Position numbers and translations under genes: made by a program | The notes under the pieces: model-generated | Told to the model about the DNA's origin: nothing | Database searches by the model: none | The model's input: the letters and a program-made list of their open reading frames with translations, nothing else | Part shown: piece after piece, positions 31,566-42,664 of the stretch | Numbering within the stretch: the first letter of the stretch is position 1 | How the letters are laid out: the number at the start of each line of letters is the position of its first letter | Source of the DNA: Lucinisca nassula | Lineage: Eukaryota > Mollusca > Bivalvia > Lucinida > Lucinidae | Direction of reading: 5' to 3' | Assembly (NCBI GenBank): GCA_963580285.1 | Contig: OY757026.1 | Location: 70,123,396-70,187,395 of the forward strand | Length of the DNA: 64,000 nt

Positions 31566-31670
31566 TACGACAGCGACACTTGCTCAAATATGTTCTAGAA
31601 AGGGTTATTTATCCTTTGGAAGCAAGGAATACACCACAGAACTGGAACATATGGAGTGTAAATGTTTTCT

Positions 31671-31716
31671 CGGCCAGACTAGCTAGTTTCGGCCAATTAG
31701 GTCTCATCAGTGACCC
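31671..31716 (-). ncRNA. Hammerhead motif with stem II and stem I mismatches
   Basis: The core CTGATGA, GAAA and GTC are intact, but stem II is GACC/GGCC (one A-C mismatch) and the outermost stem I pair is lost. May be weakened rather than dead. Confidence 0.78.
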
Positions 31717-31931
31717 TAAGATATTTTCAAAATTCTGAAAGGGAATCAATGATTCCAAAGGACAAGAAAATATAAACTACACTGTGGTGTAGGGCACGGA
31801 GACTTTTTTACGGCCGCCACCTATTCCCACACACCAGCTGTAGTGACGTCAAATGTGTTCTAGAAAGGGTTATCCTTTGGAAGCAAGGTGTACACTACAG
31901 AACTGGTAAATATGGAGTATACATGTTTCCT

Positions 31932-31976
31932 GGGTCAGACTATCTAGTTTCGTCAATTAGGCCTCATCAATGACCC
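31932..31976 (-). ncRNA. Hammerhead motif with core mutation (inactive)
   Basis: The core reads TTGATGA instead of CTGATGA (C3 changed) and the 3' arm of stem II is shortened (TGAC). C3 is needed for catalysis in known hammerheads, so this copy is predicted dead. Confidence 0.75.
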
Positions 31977-32055
31977 TCAGATATTGTTTTGTTTTTCAAT
32001 ATGTTCTATGAAAGGGTTATCCTTTGGAAGCAACGAATACACCACAAAACTGTTA

Positions 32056-32450
32056 GGCAAGCCGTTCGGCAAGACAAATTTCGCTTTCATGCGGGGAATT
32101 TGATCCGGCACTTTCCGATCAACATTCCAAATAACGATTTTGTTATAATGCAAAGCCTTTCTAAGACATTAAGTGCATTGTTGTAATGTTTTTGTATAGA
32201 ATTTTTTGCAGCGGGCATCGTAAGAAGTAAATGCTTGAAAGGTGCCTTTTGGCATACAGCATGTTAATAACGATGCTGTATGGGAAAACGTTAACGTCAA
32301 ATGAGTTTAATTCATATAAAATGAGAGTTTAATATTGGAGAACAATGAAATTTAATTTCAACTGAATTAAAAGCAATCATTTTTGTTGTTTGATATCTGA
32401 AACCCATTGTTATGCCTGAAATTGTTCCCCATTTATTTCTGATCAACTTT
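32056..32450. other. Unrecognised intronic stretch
   Basis: No exon or repeat family recognised. Confidence 0.4.
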
Positions 32451-32720
32451 GCATCACGAAAACATGCCTATATAATTTGATCCCCTGGAACCCCACTTTT
32501 ATCCAGTAAAACTGGGGTTTACAGGGGAAAAACCTTATTTTTCTTATTTCTGCTCTAAAATATAGATTGTAGATCCTCGTAAGAAGCGCCTAGATGAGGT
32601 GGTTCTAACGAGTACCCACAACCTATATATTGAGCAGAAATAAGAAAAATATTGCAATTTTTCACCTGTTTTTTCGGCGGAAAAGTTTACAATGTACCTG
32701 TATAAGCATAATTTCGTAAT
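32451..32720 (+). mobile_element. MITE A copy
   Basis: CATCACGAAAACATGCCTAT to GTATAAGCATAATTTCGTAA; the core palindrome is imperfect. Confidence 0.82.
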
Positions 32721-32812
32721 GGCAGTAAATTCAAGATGGCGGACATTGCACTTCCGCTAGTGAAGCTTTTTTTCTCACTTGGGTATATGGAAAAAATGCC
32801 TTTATGCCGTCT

Positions 32813-33090
32813 CGTTACGAAAACACCTCTATAACAAATACATTGTGAACTTTACCACACACACACACACACAAAAACACCAAAAAACCGAAAGATGAAA
32901 AATTGTGATATTTTTTATGTTTCTGCTCAAAATATAGATTGTGGTTACTCATAAGAACCTTGTGGGTACTCGTTCGAACCGCCTCATCGAGGCGGTTCAA
33001 ACGAGTACTAGATTATAGAGCAGAAATAATAAGGTATACCCCAGTGGGGTTCAGAGGATCAAAATTATATAGACGTGTTTCCCTGATGTA
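32813..33090 (-). mobile_element. MITE A copy shortly before a channel exon
   Basis: CGTTACGAAAACACCTCTAT to ATAGACGTGTTTCCCTGATG. It has a partial duplication of the GTGGGTACTCGTTCGAACC side and an (AC)n run at about 32858-32874. Confidence 0.8.
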
Positions 33091-33159
33091 ATCAAAAGCT
33101 TACAATTGCTCCTCACTATAATACTGCCTCACATGGATGCCATCCTAATGTCTTTCCAG

Positions 33160-33359
33160 CCTTGATGCATGCTGTCGTCTTCGGTAATGTCACAGCGCTT
33201 ATCCAAAGAATGTACCAAAGGCGTGCTAATTTCCATTCCAAAACTAAAGACCTCAAGGATTTCTTCCGGGCATACCACATACCGAAGCCATTGAAGCAGA
33301 GAATGCAGGAATACTTCCAGACCATGTGGTCTATGAATAATGGTATTCAAACCAACGAG
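33160..33359 (+). CDS. ELK channel exon: S6 and C-linker
   Basis: The acceptor is TCTTTCCAG and the donor is GAG before GTATGT. The split Gly/Ala codon at the entry gives ...[13 protein letters not shown], the conserved S6 inner-gate sequence, followed by [11 protein letters not shown] and the C-linker ([19 protein letters not shown], then [14 protein letters not shown]). The exon leaves in phase 0 after Thr-Asn-Glu. The C-linker couples the gate to the cytoplasmic CNBHD. A MITE ends about 70 bp upstream of the exon. This is the strongest single piece of evidence for ELK over ERG. Confidence 0.94.
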
Positions 33360-33700
33360 GTATGTCGATTCAGCCTGTCGATTGATTGTGTATTCAATTT
33401 AATGACATAAATGTACATACATTCTGAGGAATATTATACTCATGAAAACGATAAGAGAAATCTTAATGACCACCATTGTAAAACTACACTTTGCATAATC
33501 AAAAGAAGGTGTTACTATGATATATAATAAACCCCTACAATCTGACCACCTTTGGAACTGTTCCAGCATTGAATACCACTTTTGCACAATCTCAAAGATG
33601 GACACAGAAAAAAAGAGAAAAAAAAAATGAAACACTTTTATACGCCCCGTTTTAAAAAAACGGACGTATTATGCTTTCGGAGTCCAACTATTGGTTTTCC

Positions 33701-33979
33701 ATTACGATAACACATCCGTGTGGCATAGTGCATTTTTTACACATCTCCAAAATGGCTACTTTTCTGGTGAAAATCCCTGATATTTATCTAACAAATACTG
33801 CAAACATGGGTTGTGGGTGCTCGATAGAACCGCCTCATTGAGGCGGTTCTAACGAGTACCCACAACCTATGTCTTGGAGCAAAAATAAGAAAAATAATGT
33901 TTACCCCCTTAAACCCCAGTTTTCTCCATATAAAATGGGTTTAGGGGGGTGTTCGTTTCACGAACTTGTTCACGTGATC
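33701..33979 (-). mobile_element. MITE A-prime copy
   Basis: CATTACGATAACACATCCGT, TCTCCAAAATGGCTACTTTT, intact core palindrome, ending CACGAACTTGTTCACGTGAT. Confidence 0.82.
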
Positions 33980-34139
33980 TTTGGGTCCAGCATTACAGTT
34001 CTTTCATACTGTAGAGTCATCATGGTTGTTTCATTTCTATATTTGTTGGATTTTAATGTTCTCCGAATTTTTGCACACATGAGTTAGAACATTTCATGCC
34101 GACTGAACAAATTATTTGTCTAAACCACGAAAGATCCAA

Positions 34140-34437
34140 GGGTTTAGATTGTATGACCCATTACGAAAACATGCCTATACAAATACATTGTCACCTTTAT
34201 CGCTGGAAAAATGAAAATTTTAAGATGAAAACAATCTGATATTTTTCTTATTTCTGCTCAAAATATAGATTGTGGGTACTCGTTAGAACCGCCTCATCGA
34301 GGCGGTTCTAAAGAGTACCCACAATCTATATTTTAGAGCAGAAATAAGAAAAATAAGGTTTACCCCTGCAAACCCCAGTTTTTCAATATAAAAGTGGGGT
34401 TCGAGGGGGTCAGAATCATATAGGCATGTTTTCGTGG
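34140..34437 (-). mobile_element. MITE A copy
   Basis: CATTACGAAAACATGCCTAT to TATAGGCATGTTTTCGTGG with a near-perfect core. Confidence 0.86.
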
Positions 34438-34479
34438 TTCATTGAAAGCCCCACTCCCCCCAGCCCCAGTAAAACACGT

Positions 34480-34690
34480 TCTACTAACCATTCCCAGGCA
34501 GTTATTGTTGTTTTAGTTCGTCTTACCGTGTATGTATTGTTAATATCGTTTTGTTTTGAATAGCCGTTTGGCCATTTTGTGAGAAAATGATTTGCCTTTT
34601 TGGATTTTCGCTTGTGACGTTTTAATTATGGAGAAGTTGTTAAAAGTTGGTGTTTCTGTTCCTTTGGTGTCTTTGATGGAAGGTGTGAGA
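34480..34690 (+). repeat. Repeat B, diverged 3' half
   Basis: ACCATTCCCAGGCAGTTATT, GCCGTTTGGCCATTTTGTGA, CCTTTGGTGTCTTTGATGGA. Confidence 0.65.
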
Positions 34691-35077
34691 TTATAAGAAT
34701 CGTACATGGGTGTGAGGGGTGAATGGAAAAAATCCGTCCCAAGGGTCACTGTCCGGCATCACGAGGCTTGCCGAGTGATTCCAGACAGTGATCCCGAGGG
34801 ACGGATTCTTTTTCTTGCATAACTTCCATTTCTGCGCGTGGATTTTTAATACTGGTAACTTCCACTATATAATGATGACACTGCAGTGATGTTTTGTGAC
34901 GTCATGCAACATGATGTGACGTCAACTTTAACGACAGCGCATATGCGGTCGTATTTAACCAGTGCATTTATCAAACACGCGAGAATATTCGATTTTGGGT
35001 AAAAAAACACCAGGGTTAGAACGGAATTTCTATCCCAAGCTAAAACTATGGATTTCCTTATCTGGTGTGCAAGAAAA
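34690..35077 (+). repeat. Foldback repeat G copy
   Basis: Palindrome 34713-34810 (GAATGGAAAAAATCCGTCCC ... GAGGGACGGATTCTTTTTCT), then the conserved flank to TATCTGGTGTGCAAGAAAAA; a repeat B 3' tip follows (35078-35112). Confidence 0.82.
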
Positions 35078-35207
35078 AGTTATCGATTACTGGTCATTAC
35101 CTTCACTTCTGTTTAACTTAAAATGTTTTCGTCTTCGGTATGTCTTAAATAACACCTATGATAGCCACGCCTTGGCAGTCTGTTGTTTCGAGACACTTTA
35201 ACTATTA

Positions 35208-35313
35208 CCCTGCTAGCATTCTACATAAATCTACAGCGGGCCGTTAGCGGCCCGTCAGCTACCCTGACGGGCCGCTAACGGCCCGCTGCAGATTTATGTA
35301 GAATGCTTACTGG
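35208..35313. repeat. Near-perfect palindrome of about 106 bp
   Basis: Arms GCATTCTACATAAATCTACA and GCGGGCCGTTAGCGGCCCG on the left are mirrored on the right around a centre GTCAGCTACCCTGAC. Only one or two mismatches. The GC-rich inner arms contrast with AT-rich surroundings. Confidence 0.9.
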
Positions 35314-35453
35314 GATATATACTTAAAAACAAAACAAACCTGACACACCTATTATTGAAAATGAACCACTCCAAACTTATAATGTGGCAGATTCCATTGT
35401 CCATATGGATTAACTGGAGAGGATTGTACGAGTAAGTGTAGACACAAAGTCTT

Positions 35454-35732
35454 TTTGTTTGATTTGTTGTTTAACGTCCCCGTCAACACTGTATAGGTCA
35501 TTTTGGAGACGCTGTTTCCAATTATTGTGGGACTTATACCCGACATTAAGATGAAATGACATCTAAAGCCCTGTCGCTCAATGAAACCAAAAGGGTTTAT
35601 AAGCATGGACAGTCTGACTCGCACCGAATTTCCTGGGCAGTTAAGCGGTTTACCAGTACTCGTGTGTGGTCAGTTTTAGCTCGGTGTGGAAGCATCGTGC
35701 AGCAAATCTATTTCTCAAGCCCCAATGGGGGG
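35454..35732 (-). repeat. SINE-like repeat D copy
   Basis: TTTGTTTGATTTGTTGTTTA to TCTCAAGCCCCAATGG; followed by a run of G at about 35727-35740. Confidence 0.78.
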
Positions 35733-35769
35733 GGGGGGGGGCGATAGACCCAACGTAGAGAGTAACTTA

Positions 35770-35998
35770 CAGTTTTTTCATTCCTGTTATGGTTTGTCTT
35801 TGAGCGTGTGTATCGATTATATCTTTGTTTTTTAGGATAGCCATTTTGGCAAGTTTGTGGTTGGCATTCCGCTACTGGTGTTCCCATTGGGGTCTAATTA
35901 TTTAATAATCGTTTTTCCTTCCCTTTGATGTCTCTGATGGGTGGTGTTGGTTGGGTTAATTGTATCGATTCCTGATCATTGCCTTCCCTTCTATTTTT
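35770..35998 (+). repeat. Repeat B, 3' half
   Basis: TCCTGTTATGGTTTGTCTTT to TGATCATTGCCTTCCCTTCT. Confidence 0.78.
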
Positions 35999-36669
35999 AA
36001 AGCGACCTTTCTACCTAATATTACAGTAGCAGACACATAGTTTCATTGTCTTTAAATGATTTATTTCTGCTGATTTTTGTGATACGTTTTGACTTACTGC
36101 TACATGGGCGTGATGGCATGGTTCAAGGGACGGATGAGGACTCTTATGCTTGAAGTATTACATTGGTAATAAGAATAACAAGAGGATGACATATTTTGCA
36201 CGGGTGCCAGTCCAACATATGGTTCTCAATTTAACAATAACAGTTATATTGTGCTGAATCAAAATCGGTCCTCATTTGTAAACAGACATATTAAAGTTAA
36301 AATATATTCACAAAAATGTACACAACTGTACACAAATGCACACAGCATTTAAAAGAACCAGCCATATGCTGAAACGAATATTCATAAGCAAAGAGTAAAA
36401 TTCGAATATAGTCGTTAAGCATTGTTGCGTTTCAAATTTAAATCACTTTTAGGCACAGCAAGGTGTTCAGTGAAATTTGACGAATGCGAATATTTAGAAG
36501 AGGTCAGCCGTCCTTAGTTTAGGAACCAATATTTACAAATACAGGGAATTAACGTTGACACTAAGGACGTTGACCCTAATGACCGTAAAATAAAAACACT
36601 TCGCGTCACCGAACATTATCCAGTTAAATGAAAACGCATTTTTTTATTTTTTATTTCAAAACATTTCCT
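35999..36669. other. Unrecognised intronic stretch
   Basis: No exon or repeat family recognised in about 670 bp. Confidence 0.4.
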
Positions 36670-36937
36670 GTCTCCATAATTTTGACCCCCTTGAACCTCA
36701 TTTTTCTACAATAAAACTGGGGTTTACATGGATAAACCTTAATTTTCATAGTTCTACTCTAAAATAAAGATTGTGGTCACTTGTTAGGACCGCCTCCATG
36801 AGGCGGTTCTAACAAGTACCCACAGTCTATATTTTGAGCAGAAATAAGAAAAATATCAAAAATTTTCATCTTAAAAATTTCATTTTATTCGGTGATAAAA
36901 TTTACATTGTATTTGTATATGCGTGGTTTCGTAAATG
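36670..36937 (+). mobile_element. MITE A copy
   Basis: ATAATTTTGACCCCCTTGAA to GTATATGCGTGGTTTCGTAA; the left TIR is eroded and the core palindrome intact. Confidence 0.78.
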
Positions 36938-36974
36938 TAGCTAAAATTTGAGGAACCTATTTGCATCAACAAAA

Positions 36975-37185
36975 TGAAAGAGACGACAGTGATCAGGAAT
37001 CGATACCATTAACCCACAGCTCCCATCAGAGACACCAAATGGAAAGAAATACAAACATGAAATAACTAGACCCTAATGGAAACATCAATAGCGGAAAGCC
37101 AAAGGGAAGTTACTTTCCCACAAAATGGCCAATTGTGTTTCCGAAACAAAGATATAAGCGATACACAGACAAAGTCAAAACATGA
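36975..37185 (-). repeat. Repeat B, 3' part, reverse strand
   Basis: AGTGATCAGGAATCGATACC to ATATAAGCGATACACAGAC. Confidence 0.75.
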
Positions 37186-37454
37186 TTCTTTTCAACAAAA
37201 ATGCCTATTTATTACAAAACATTCCCTGTCTCGGAAAAGAACTATTGCAAAACAAATTCAAGTCGCGTAGCCAATTCAAACGAATGTCCATAAAACTGTA
37301 CTACATTAATCGTACTGTGTGGTATATGGCTTGTACTAGACACGTTTATTAGACATAAGGATTTATTTGGTATTACTAGACACGTATATTGGACCTTGGG
37401 ATTTTCTAAACGATTCGATGCTCAGCCCTTTCATCCCTGAGATACAAAATATAC

Positions 37455-40325
37455 TTTCAGTCTTCTGTCGCGGTGTATTTTTGTTTAGTTCGTATTTTAA
37501 ACGTGTGTATCGCTGATATATTTTTGTTTTGGATAGCCAATCGGCCTTTTTATGCCCCCAACTTCGAAGAAGTTGTGGGGGCATATCGGTTTTGCCCTGT
37601 TCGTCCGTCCGTCCTTCCGTCCGTCCGTCCCGCATAGCATAACTTAAGAACCATGGGTGCTAGGTTTTTGAAATTTCATACATGGATTCCTTATGAAAAA
37701 AATTTGACCGGTGTTTTTTTCTCGTCAGGATTATGCCCCTTTCTTGAGTTAGGCCCCTTTGTAAAAAATACTTTGAAATTTTGTAAGCAAGATATCTCAA
37801 AAACTGTACGAATTATTGCCCTGAAACTTTACAGGCTGGTTCAGGATGATGAGTTGATAAACTGTTTAACTTTTGATAAAATACGACATTTTGTCTTCAG
37901 TTATGGCCCTTGGGAATTTTTTGCGTTTTAAGCTTGTAAGCAAGATAACTCAAAAACTGTTTGAGCTATTGCCCTGATACTTTACAGAATGTTTGGGGAT
38001 GATGAGAAGATTAACTGATTAACTTTCGACGAAAATCCAATTTCCTCAGGAGAATGCCCCTTACTTGGAAATCTTGTAAGCAAGATATCTCAACAACTGT
38101 TTGAGCTTTTGCCCTGAAACTTTACAGACTGGTTTGGGATGACGAGTAGAAGAACTGATTAACTTTTGAAATAAAATCCGAAACTTTTTTCTTCAGTTAT
38201 GGCCTTTTGATTTTTTTGCGTTTTAATCTTGTAAGCAAGATAACTAAAAACTGTTTGAGCTATTGCCCTGAAACTTTACAGAATGGTTGGGGATGATGGG
38301 AAGATGAATTGATTAACTTTCGACAAAAATCGAATTTTTGTTCTTGTTAGGATTATGCCTCTTTCTTGAGTTATGCCCCTTTGCAAAAATACTTCAAAAT
38401 CTTGTAAGCATGATATCTCAAACACTGATTGAGCTTTTGCCCTGAAATTTTACAGATTGGTTTGGGATGATAAGTAGATGAACTGATTAACTTTTGAAAA
38501 AAAAATCAGAATTTTTTTTCTTCAGTTATGGCCCGTTGATTTTTTTTTTTCGTTTTAAGCTTGTAAGCAAGATAACTAAAATCTGTTTGAGCTTTCGCCC
38601 TGAAACTTTACAGAATGATTGGGGATGATTAGAAGATGAACTGATTAACTTTTGACAAAAATCCAATTTTTGTTTCTTGAGTTATGCCCTTTTGAAATTT
38701 TGCGCGTTTGAAGCTTGTAAGAAAGTTATCTCAAAACCTTTGTGAGTTTTTCCCTGAAACTTTACAGGCTGGTTCAGGATGATGAGTAGATGAACTGATT
38801 AACGTTTGAAAAAAAAAATCGATTTTTTTTTCTTAGTTATGGCCCTTTGAAATTTTTTGCGTTTTAATTTTGAAAGCAAAGTAAATCAAAAACTGTTTGA
38901 GCTATTGCCCTGACACTTTACAGAATGGTTGGGGATGATGAGAAGATGAACTGATTAACTTTTGACAAAAATCCAATTTCGTCAGGATTGTGCCCCTTTC
39001 TTGAGTTTTGCACTTTTGCAAAAAAAAAAAAAAAAAAAAAAAAATACTTTAAAATCTTGTAAGCAAAGTATCTTAAACTGTTCGAGCTTTTGCCCTGAAA
39101 CTTTACAGACTGGTTTTGGGATGGTGAGTAAATGGACTCATTACTTTTTAAAAAAAATCCGATTTTGTTTTCTTCAGTTATGGCCCTCTGATTTTTTTGC
39201 GTTTTAATCTTGTAAGCAAGATAACTAAAAACTGTTCGAGCTATTGCCCTGAAACTTTACAGAATGGTTGGGGATGATAAGAAGATGAACTGATTAACTT
39301 TCGACAAAAATCGAATTTTTTGTTCTTGTTAGGATTATGCCCCTTTCTTGAGTAATGCCCCATTTGCAAAAAAAAAAAAAAAAAAAAAAAAAATATTTCA
39401 AAATTTTGTAAGCAAGATATATCATACACTGTTTGAGCTTTTGCCCTGAAACTTCACAGATTAGTTTTGGATGATGAGTAGATGCACTGATTAACTTTTG
39501 AACAAAATCCGATTTTTTTTTGTTCAGTTATGGCCCTTTGAATGATTTCTTTTTAAGCTTGTAAGCAAGATAATTAAAAACTGTTTGAGCTATTGCCCTG
39601 AAACTTTACATAATGGTAGGGGATGATGAAAAGATGAATTGTTTACTTTTGAAAAAATCCAATTTTTATTTCTTGAGTTATGCCCCTTTGAAATTTTGCG
39701 CGTTTGAAGCTTGTAAGAAAGTTATTTCAAAACCTTTGTGAGTTATTGCCCTGAAACTTTACAGGCTGGTTCAGGATGATGATTAGATGAGATGATTAAC
39801 TTTTGAAAAAAATCCGGATTTTTTTTTTCAGTTATGGCCTTTTGATTTTTTTTTGCGTTTTAAGCTTGTAAGCAAGATAACTAAAAAAACTGTTTGAACT
39901 TTTGCCCTGATACTTTACAAAATGGTTGTAAATGATGAGAAGATGGACTGTTTAACTTTTGACAAAAATCCATTTTTTTCTTGAGTTATGCCCCTTTGAA
40001 ACTGTGCGCGTTTTAAGCTTGTAAGCAATATATCTCAAAAACTGTTTGAACTATTGCAATGAAACTTTACAGGCTGGTTCAGGATGATGAGTATATGAAC
40101 TGATTAACTTTTGAAAAAAATCCGAAGGATTATGCCCCTGTCTTAAATTATGCCCCTTTGCAAAATACTTTGAAATCTTGTAAGCAAGATACCTCAAAAA
40201 CTGTTTGAGCTTCGTTATGTTCCTTCTAAAATTTCAGCATTGCGGCCAATTAAAAAAATGTCTCTTATGGGTGGTGTGGGTTTATTGTATTGATTCCCGA
40301 TCATTGACTTCACTTATAATTTTCA
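37455..40325 (+). repeat. Repeat B split by a large tandem-array element
   Basis: The left part 37455-37548 (TTCAGTCTTCTGTCGCGGTG ... GGATAGCCAATCGGCC) and right part of about 40250-40325 (TGTCTCTTATGGGTGGTGTG ... GATCATTGACTTCACTTATA) flank the array. Confidence 0.72.
37549..40221 (+). mobile_element. Tandem-array element, about 15 units of about 150-190 bp
   Basis: Starts with a hairpin (TATGCCCCCAACTTC/GAAGTTGTGGGGGCATA) and a GTCCGTCCGTCC run. Units are marked by GCCCTGAAACTTTACAG-like segments at about 37819, 37971, 38111, 38269, 38440, 38599, 38751, 38908, 39091, 39248, 39443, 39595, 39749, 39905 and 40057. Poly-A runs interrupt it at 39019-39044 and 39368-39393. Larger and more diverged than the array at 12497. 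The frame MGARFLKFHTWIPYEK... is repeat sequence. Confidence 0.8.
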
Positions 40326-40384
40326 TCATGTTAACAAGTCCGGGTATTGAAGACCTCTCTAAATATGTTCTAGAAAGGGTTAGC

Positions 40385-40525
40385 CTTTTGAAGCACCCCA
40401 CTTTTTAATATAGAAAAATGGGGTTAACATGGGTATACATTATGTTCCTTATTTCTGCTCTAAAACATGTTTGGAATATAAATAAGAAAATTGTGAAAGT
40501 AGCCATTTTGGAGATATGGAATAAA
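40385..40525 (+). repeat. MITE A-prime fragment
   Basis: CACCCCACTTTTTAATATAG, TTATTTCTGCTCTAAAACAT and GTAGCCATTTTGGAGATATG. Confidence 0.6.
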
Positions 40526-40535
40526 AAGCTAAATC

Positions 40536-41165
40536 GTTGCCTTTGGAAACAAAGAACATATAAAAGAACGAAATCGGACACTCGGTTCTATTGAGCCTCT
40601 TCACACACAGCAATATATTTTGCATTATACTTCTCCTAGCACCGGCTTAAGCGATATTCGATTTTCAAAGTAACCAGAATGGGCTCGATGATCCCAAAGG
40701 AATAGAAAAAATAATCTGCACTATGATGAAGGACGGGAATACCTTTTACGGCCGTCACACGGCACTTAACACCAGCTGCAGTGAGGTGAATCTATAAGCT
40801 AAAAGGTTGCCTTTGGAAATAAAATAAAAGCTAAAGGGTTGCCTTGGGAAACAAAGAACACATAAAAGAACGAAAATCGGAGACTCGGTTTTATTGAGTC
40901 GCTTCATACACAGCAATATACATGTAGTTTGCAAGGCTGCATGCGCCTCGTAGCACAGGCTTACGCGATATTCGATTTTAAAAGTAACCAGAATGGGCTC
41001 AATAATCTCAAAGGAAATTAAAAAAAATATAATCTATACTATGATGAAGCACGGTGAGACTTTTTACGGCCGCCACACGGCACTTAACACCAGCTGCAGT
41101 GAGGTAAAATGAAAAGGTAAAGGTTGCCTTTGAAAACAAAGAACACATAAAAGAACGGAAATCAG
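40536..41165 (-). repeat. Retrozyme-related tandem repeat without a hammerhead
   Basis: GTTGCCTTTGGAAACAAAGA recurs at about 40536, 40843 (variant) and 41125; GGCCGTCACACGGCACTTAA and CACCAGCTGCAGTGAGGT lie between. Shares the GGCCGCCACACGGCAC block with ribozyme units. In place of the hammerhead: TAGCACCGGCTTAAGCGATA and ACTCGGTTTTATTGAGTCG. Confidence 0.75.
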
Positions 41166-41182
41166 AGACTCGGTTTTATATT

Positions 41183-41327
41183 TTGGAAGCATGCATAACG
41201 TGTATCCACAATCTATATTTTAGAGCAGAAATAAGAAAATAAGGTTTATCCCCTTTAAACCCCGGTTTTACTATATAAAAGTATGGTTCAAGAGGGTCAG
41301 AATTATATAGGCGTGTTTTCGTGATGG
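41183..41327 (-). repeat. MITE A, half copy
   Basis: GTGTATCCACAATCTATATT to ATATAGGCGTGTTTTCGTGA; the other half is missing. Confidence 0.75.
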
Positions 41328-41993
41328 AAAGAAACAGCGTTATGAATAATGCTACTGTTCAATATACCAAGTCAAAGAATATGTGATGTCTTTTGTTCAT
41401 GTCGAACTTTAACGGACATCCATGTAACTGCAGCCGGTTAAAGTTTATACATAGATTTATATAGGAGCTTGATAATTATTTTCCCGTATAATAAAAACTA
41501 ATAACAATATCTTTTCTGTGCCAGCGGCTCATGATTTTTCATTCTGATCCGAATATCCACATGTATATTTAAAGAAATTTTATGAACAACGTTTTGGTCC
41601 TTTTTACATATATTTGGAAGCTCCCTCTGAATGTATAGAATATATAGTAAAACTACAGAATGAAACAAAAACAAACTGATGAATTTATTTTCATGATTTG
41701 TTTGTAAATTATTATTGCTTTTCTGCGCCAGCGCGAGTAAAATTGCAAATTTATTGTGAACACCCCCATGTAAATTCTGTAAAAAAAAATGATAATAATT
41801 TGGTCCTTTTTGAAAATGAAACACACTACCCTCTTTTACTGTTTTTCTTTTTCCATGGAAAAATGTCACCTAGGTAGTTGAGGCCTAGGGGAGATAACCA
41901 TTTATTTTCTGTGTTGTGTGCGTTGATTATCAGCCCAGCTGAGAAAGGTCGTGTCCGTATAAGTCCGGTATGAATGTTGGTTTTTTCTTCCAG
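41328..41993. other. Intronic stretch, with a diverged direct repeat
   Basis: Segments starting TTTTCTGTGCCAGCGGC (about 41513) and TTTTCTGCGCCAGCGCG (about 41718) look like two old copies of one sequence of about 200 bp. No gene recognised. Confidence 0.45.
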
Positions 41994-42243
41994 ATTTTAA
42001 AAGACTTTCCAGAGGAGATGAAGGGAGAATTAGGTCTTCACCTGCATAAGGAAATGCTAAATTTGCCCATTTTTGAAGACGCCACACCGGGATGTCTGAA
42101 GTCGATAGCGCTGCACACCCGTCGGTCTTTCTGCGCTCCAGGGGAATTTCTAGTTCACAAAGGAGATGCCGCAAATTACTTATATCTGTTATCTAGTGGT
42201 TCTATGGAAATTCTCAAGATGGATCTTGTTGTCGCCATATTAG
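41994..42243 (+). CDS. ELK channel exon: end of C-linker and first part of CNBHD
   Basis: The acceptor is TTTTTTCTTCCAG; the donor is TTAG before GTATTT; phase 0 in, phase 1 out. The 83 codons begin ILKDFPEEMKGELGLHLHKE, followed by LPIFEDATPGCLKSIAL, then FCAPGEFLVHKGDAANYLYLL and the beta-roll segment GSMEILKMDLVVAILG. These are the C-linker tail and the N-terminal half of the cyclic-nucleotide-binding homology domain. In KCNH channels this domain does not bind cAMP usefully; it is occupied by a peptide from the channel itself. A MITE starts about 15 bp after the donor. Confidence 0.95.
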
Positions 42244-42257
42244 GTATTTCAATATTA

Positions 42258-42484
42258 ATTACGAAAACACGCCGATACAAATACTTATAAACTTTCCCGC
42301 CGAGAAAAGGAAAATTTTAAGATGAAAAAATTGTGATATTTTCTTCATCGAGGTTCTAACGTGTACCCACAATCTATATTTTAGAGGAGCAATGAAAACA
42401 ATAAGGTTTACCCCTGCAAACCACAGTTTTACTACATAAAATTGGGATTCAAGGGGGTGAAAAGTATATATGCGTGTTATGACT
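42258..42484 (-). mobile_element. MITE A copy immediately after a channel exon
   Basis: AATTACGAAAACACGCCGAT to GTATATATGCGTGTTATGAC; one palindrome arm is deleted. Confidence 0.78.
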
Positions 42485-42664
42485 GGTTACATATTCATGG
42501 TTGAAAATATGCTCCTTAGGTCATATATTATAAAGACAAATTTGCTCCTTACGAGTGAATTCTGCTTTGTTCTGTGCTAGACCGATGTTCAGAGTAATTA
42601 ATGTAACCGAAAATAGACATCGATTGGCAGTTTCTTGTATGTTTATTAGCATTATGCATCATGT

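Larger units (their letters stand above)
31586..32055 (-). repeat. Retrozyme-like tandem repeat, decayed, two units plus a fragment
   Basis: Units marked by TGTTCTAGAAAGGGTTAT at about 31592 and 31856 and a third start at 31998. GACTTTTTTACGGCCGCCAC and CACACCAGCTGTAGTGACG lie between. Two hammerhead positions, both altered. Confidence 0.82.

Noticed and set aside
37653..37931. 92-residue open frame
   Set aside because: Lies in the array element at 37549-40221 and degrades in later units.
41498..41869. 123-residue open frame, reverse strand
   Set aside because: AT-rich, low-complexity, overlaps an old direct repeat and sits next to a channel exon; no recognisable domain.
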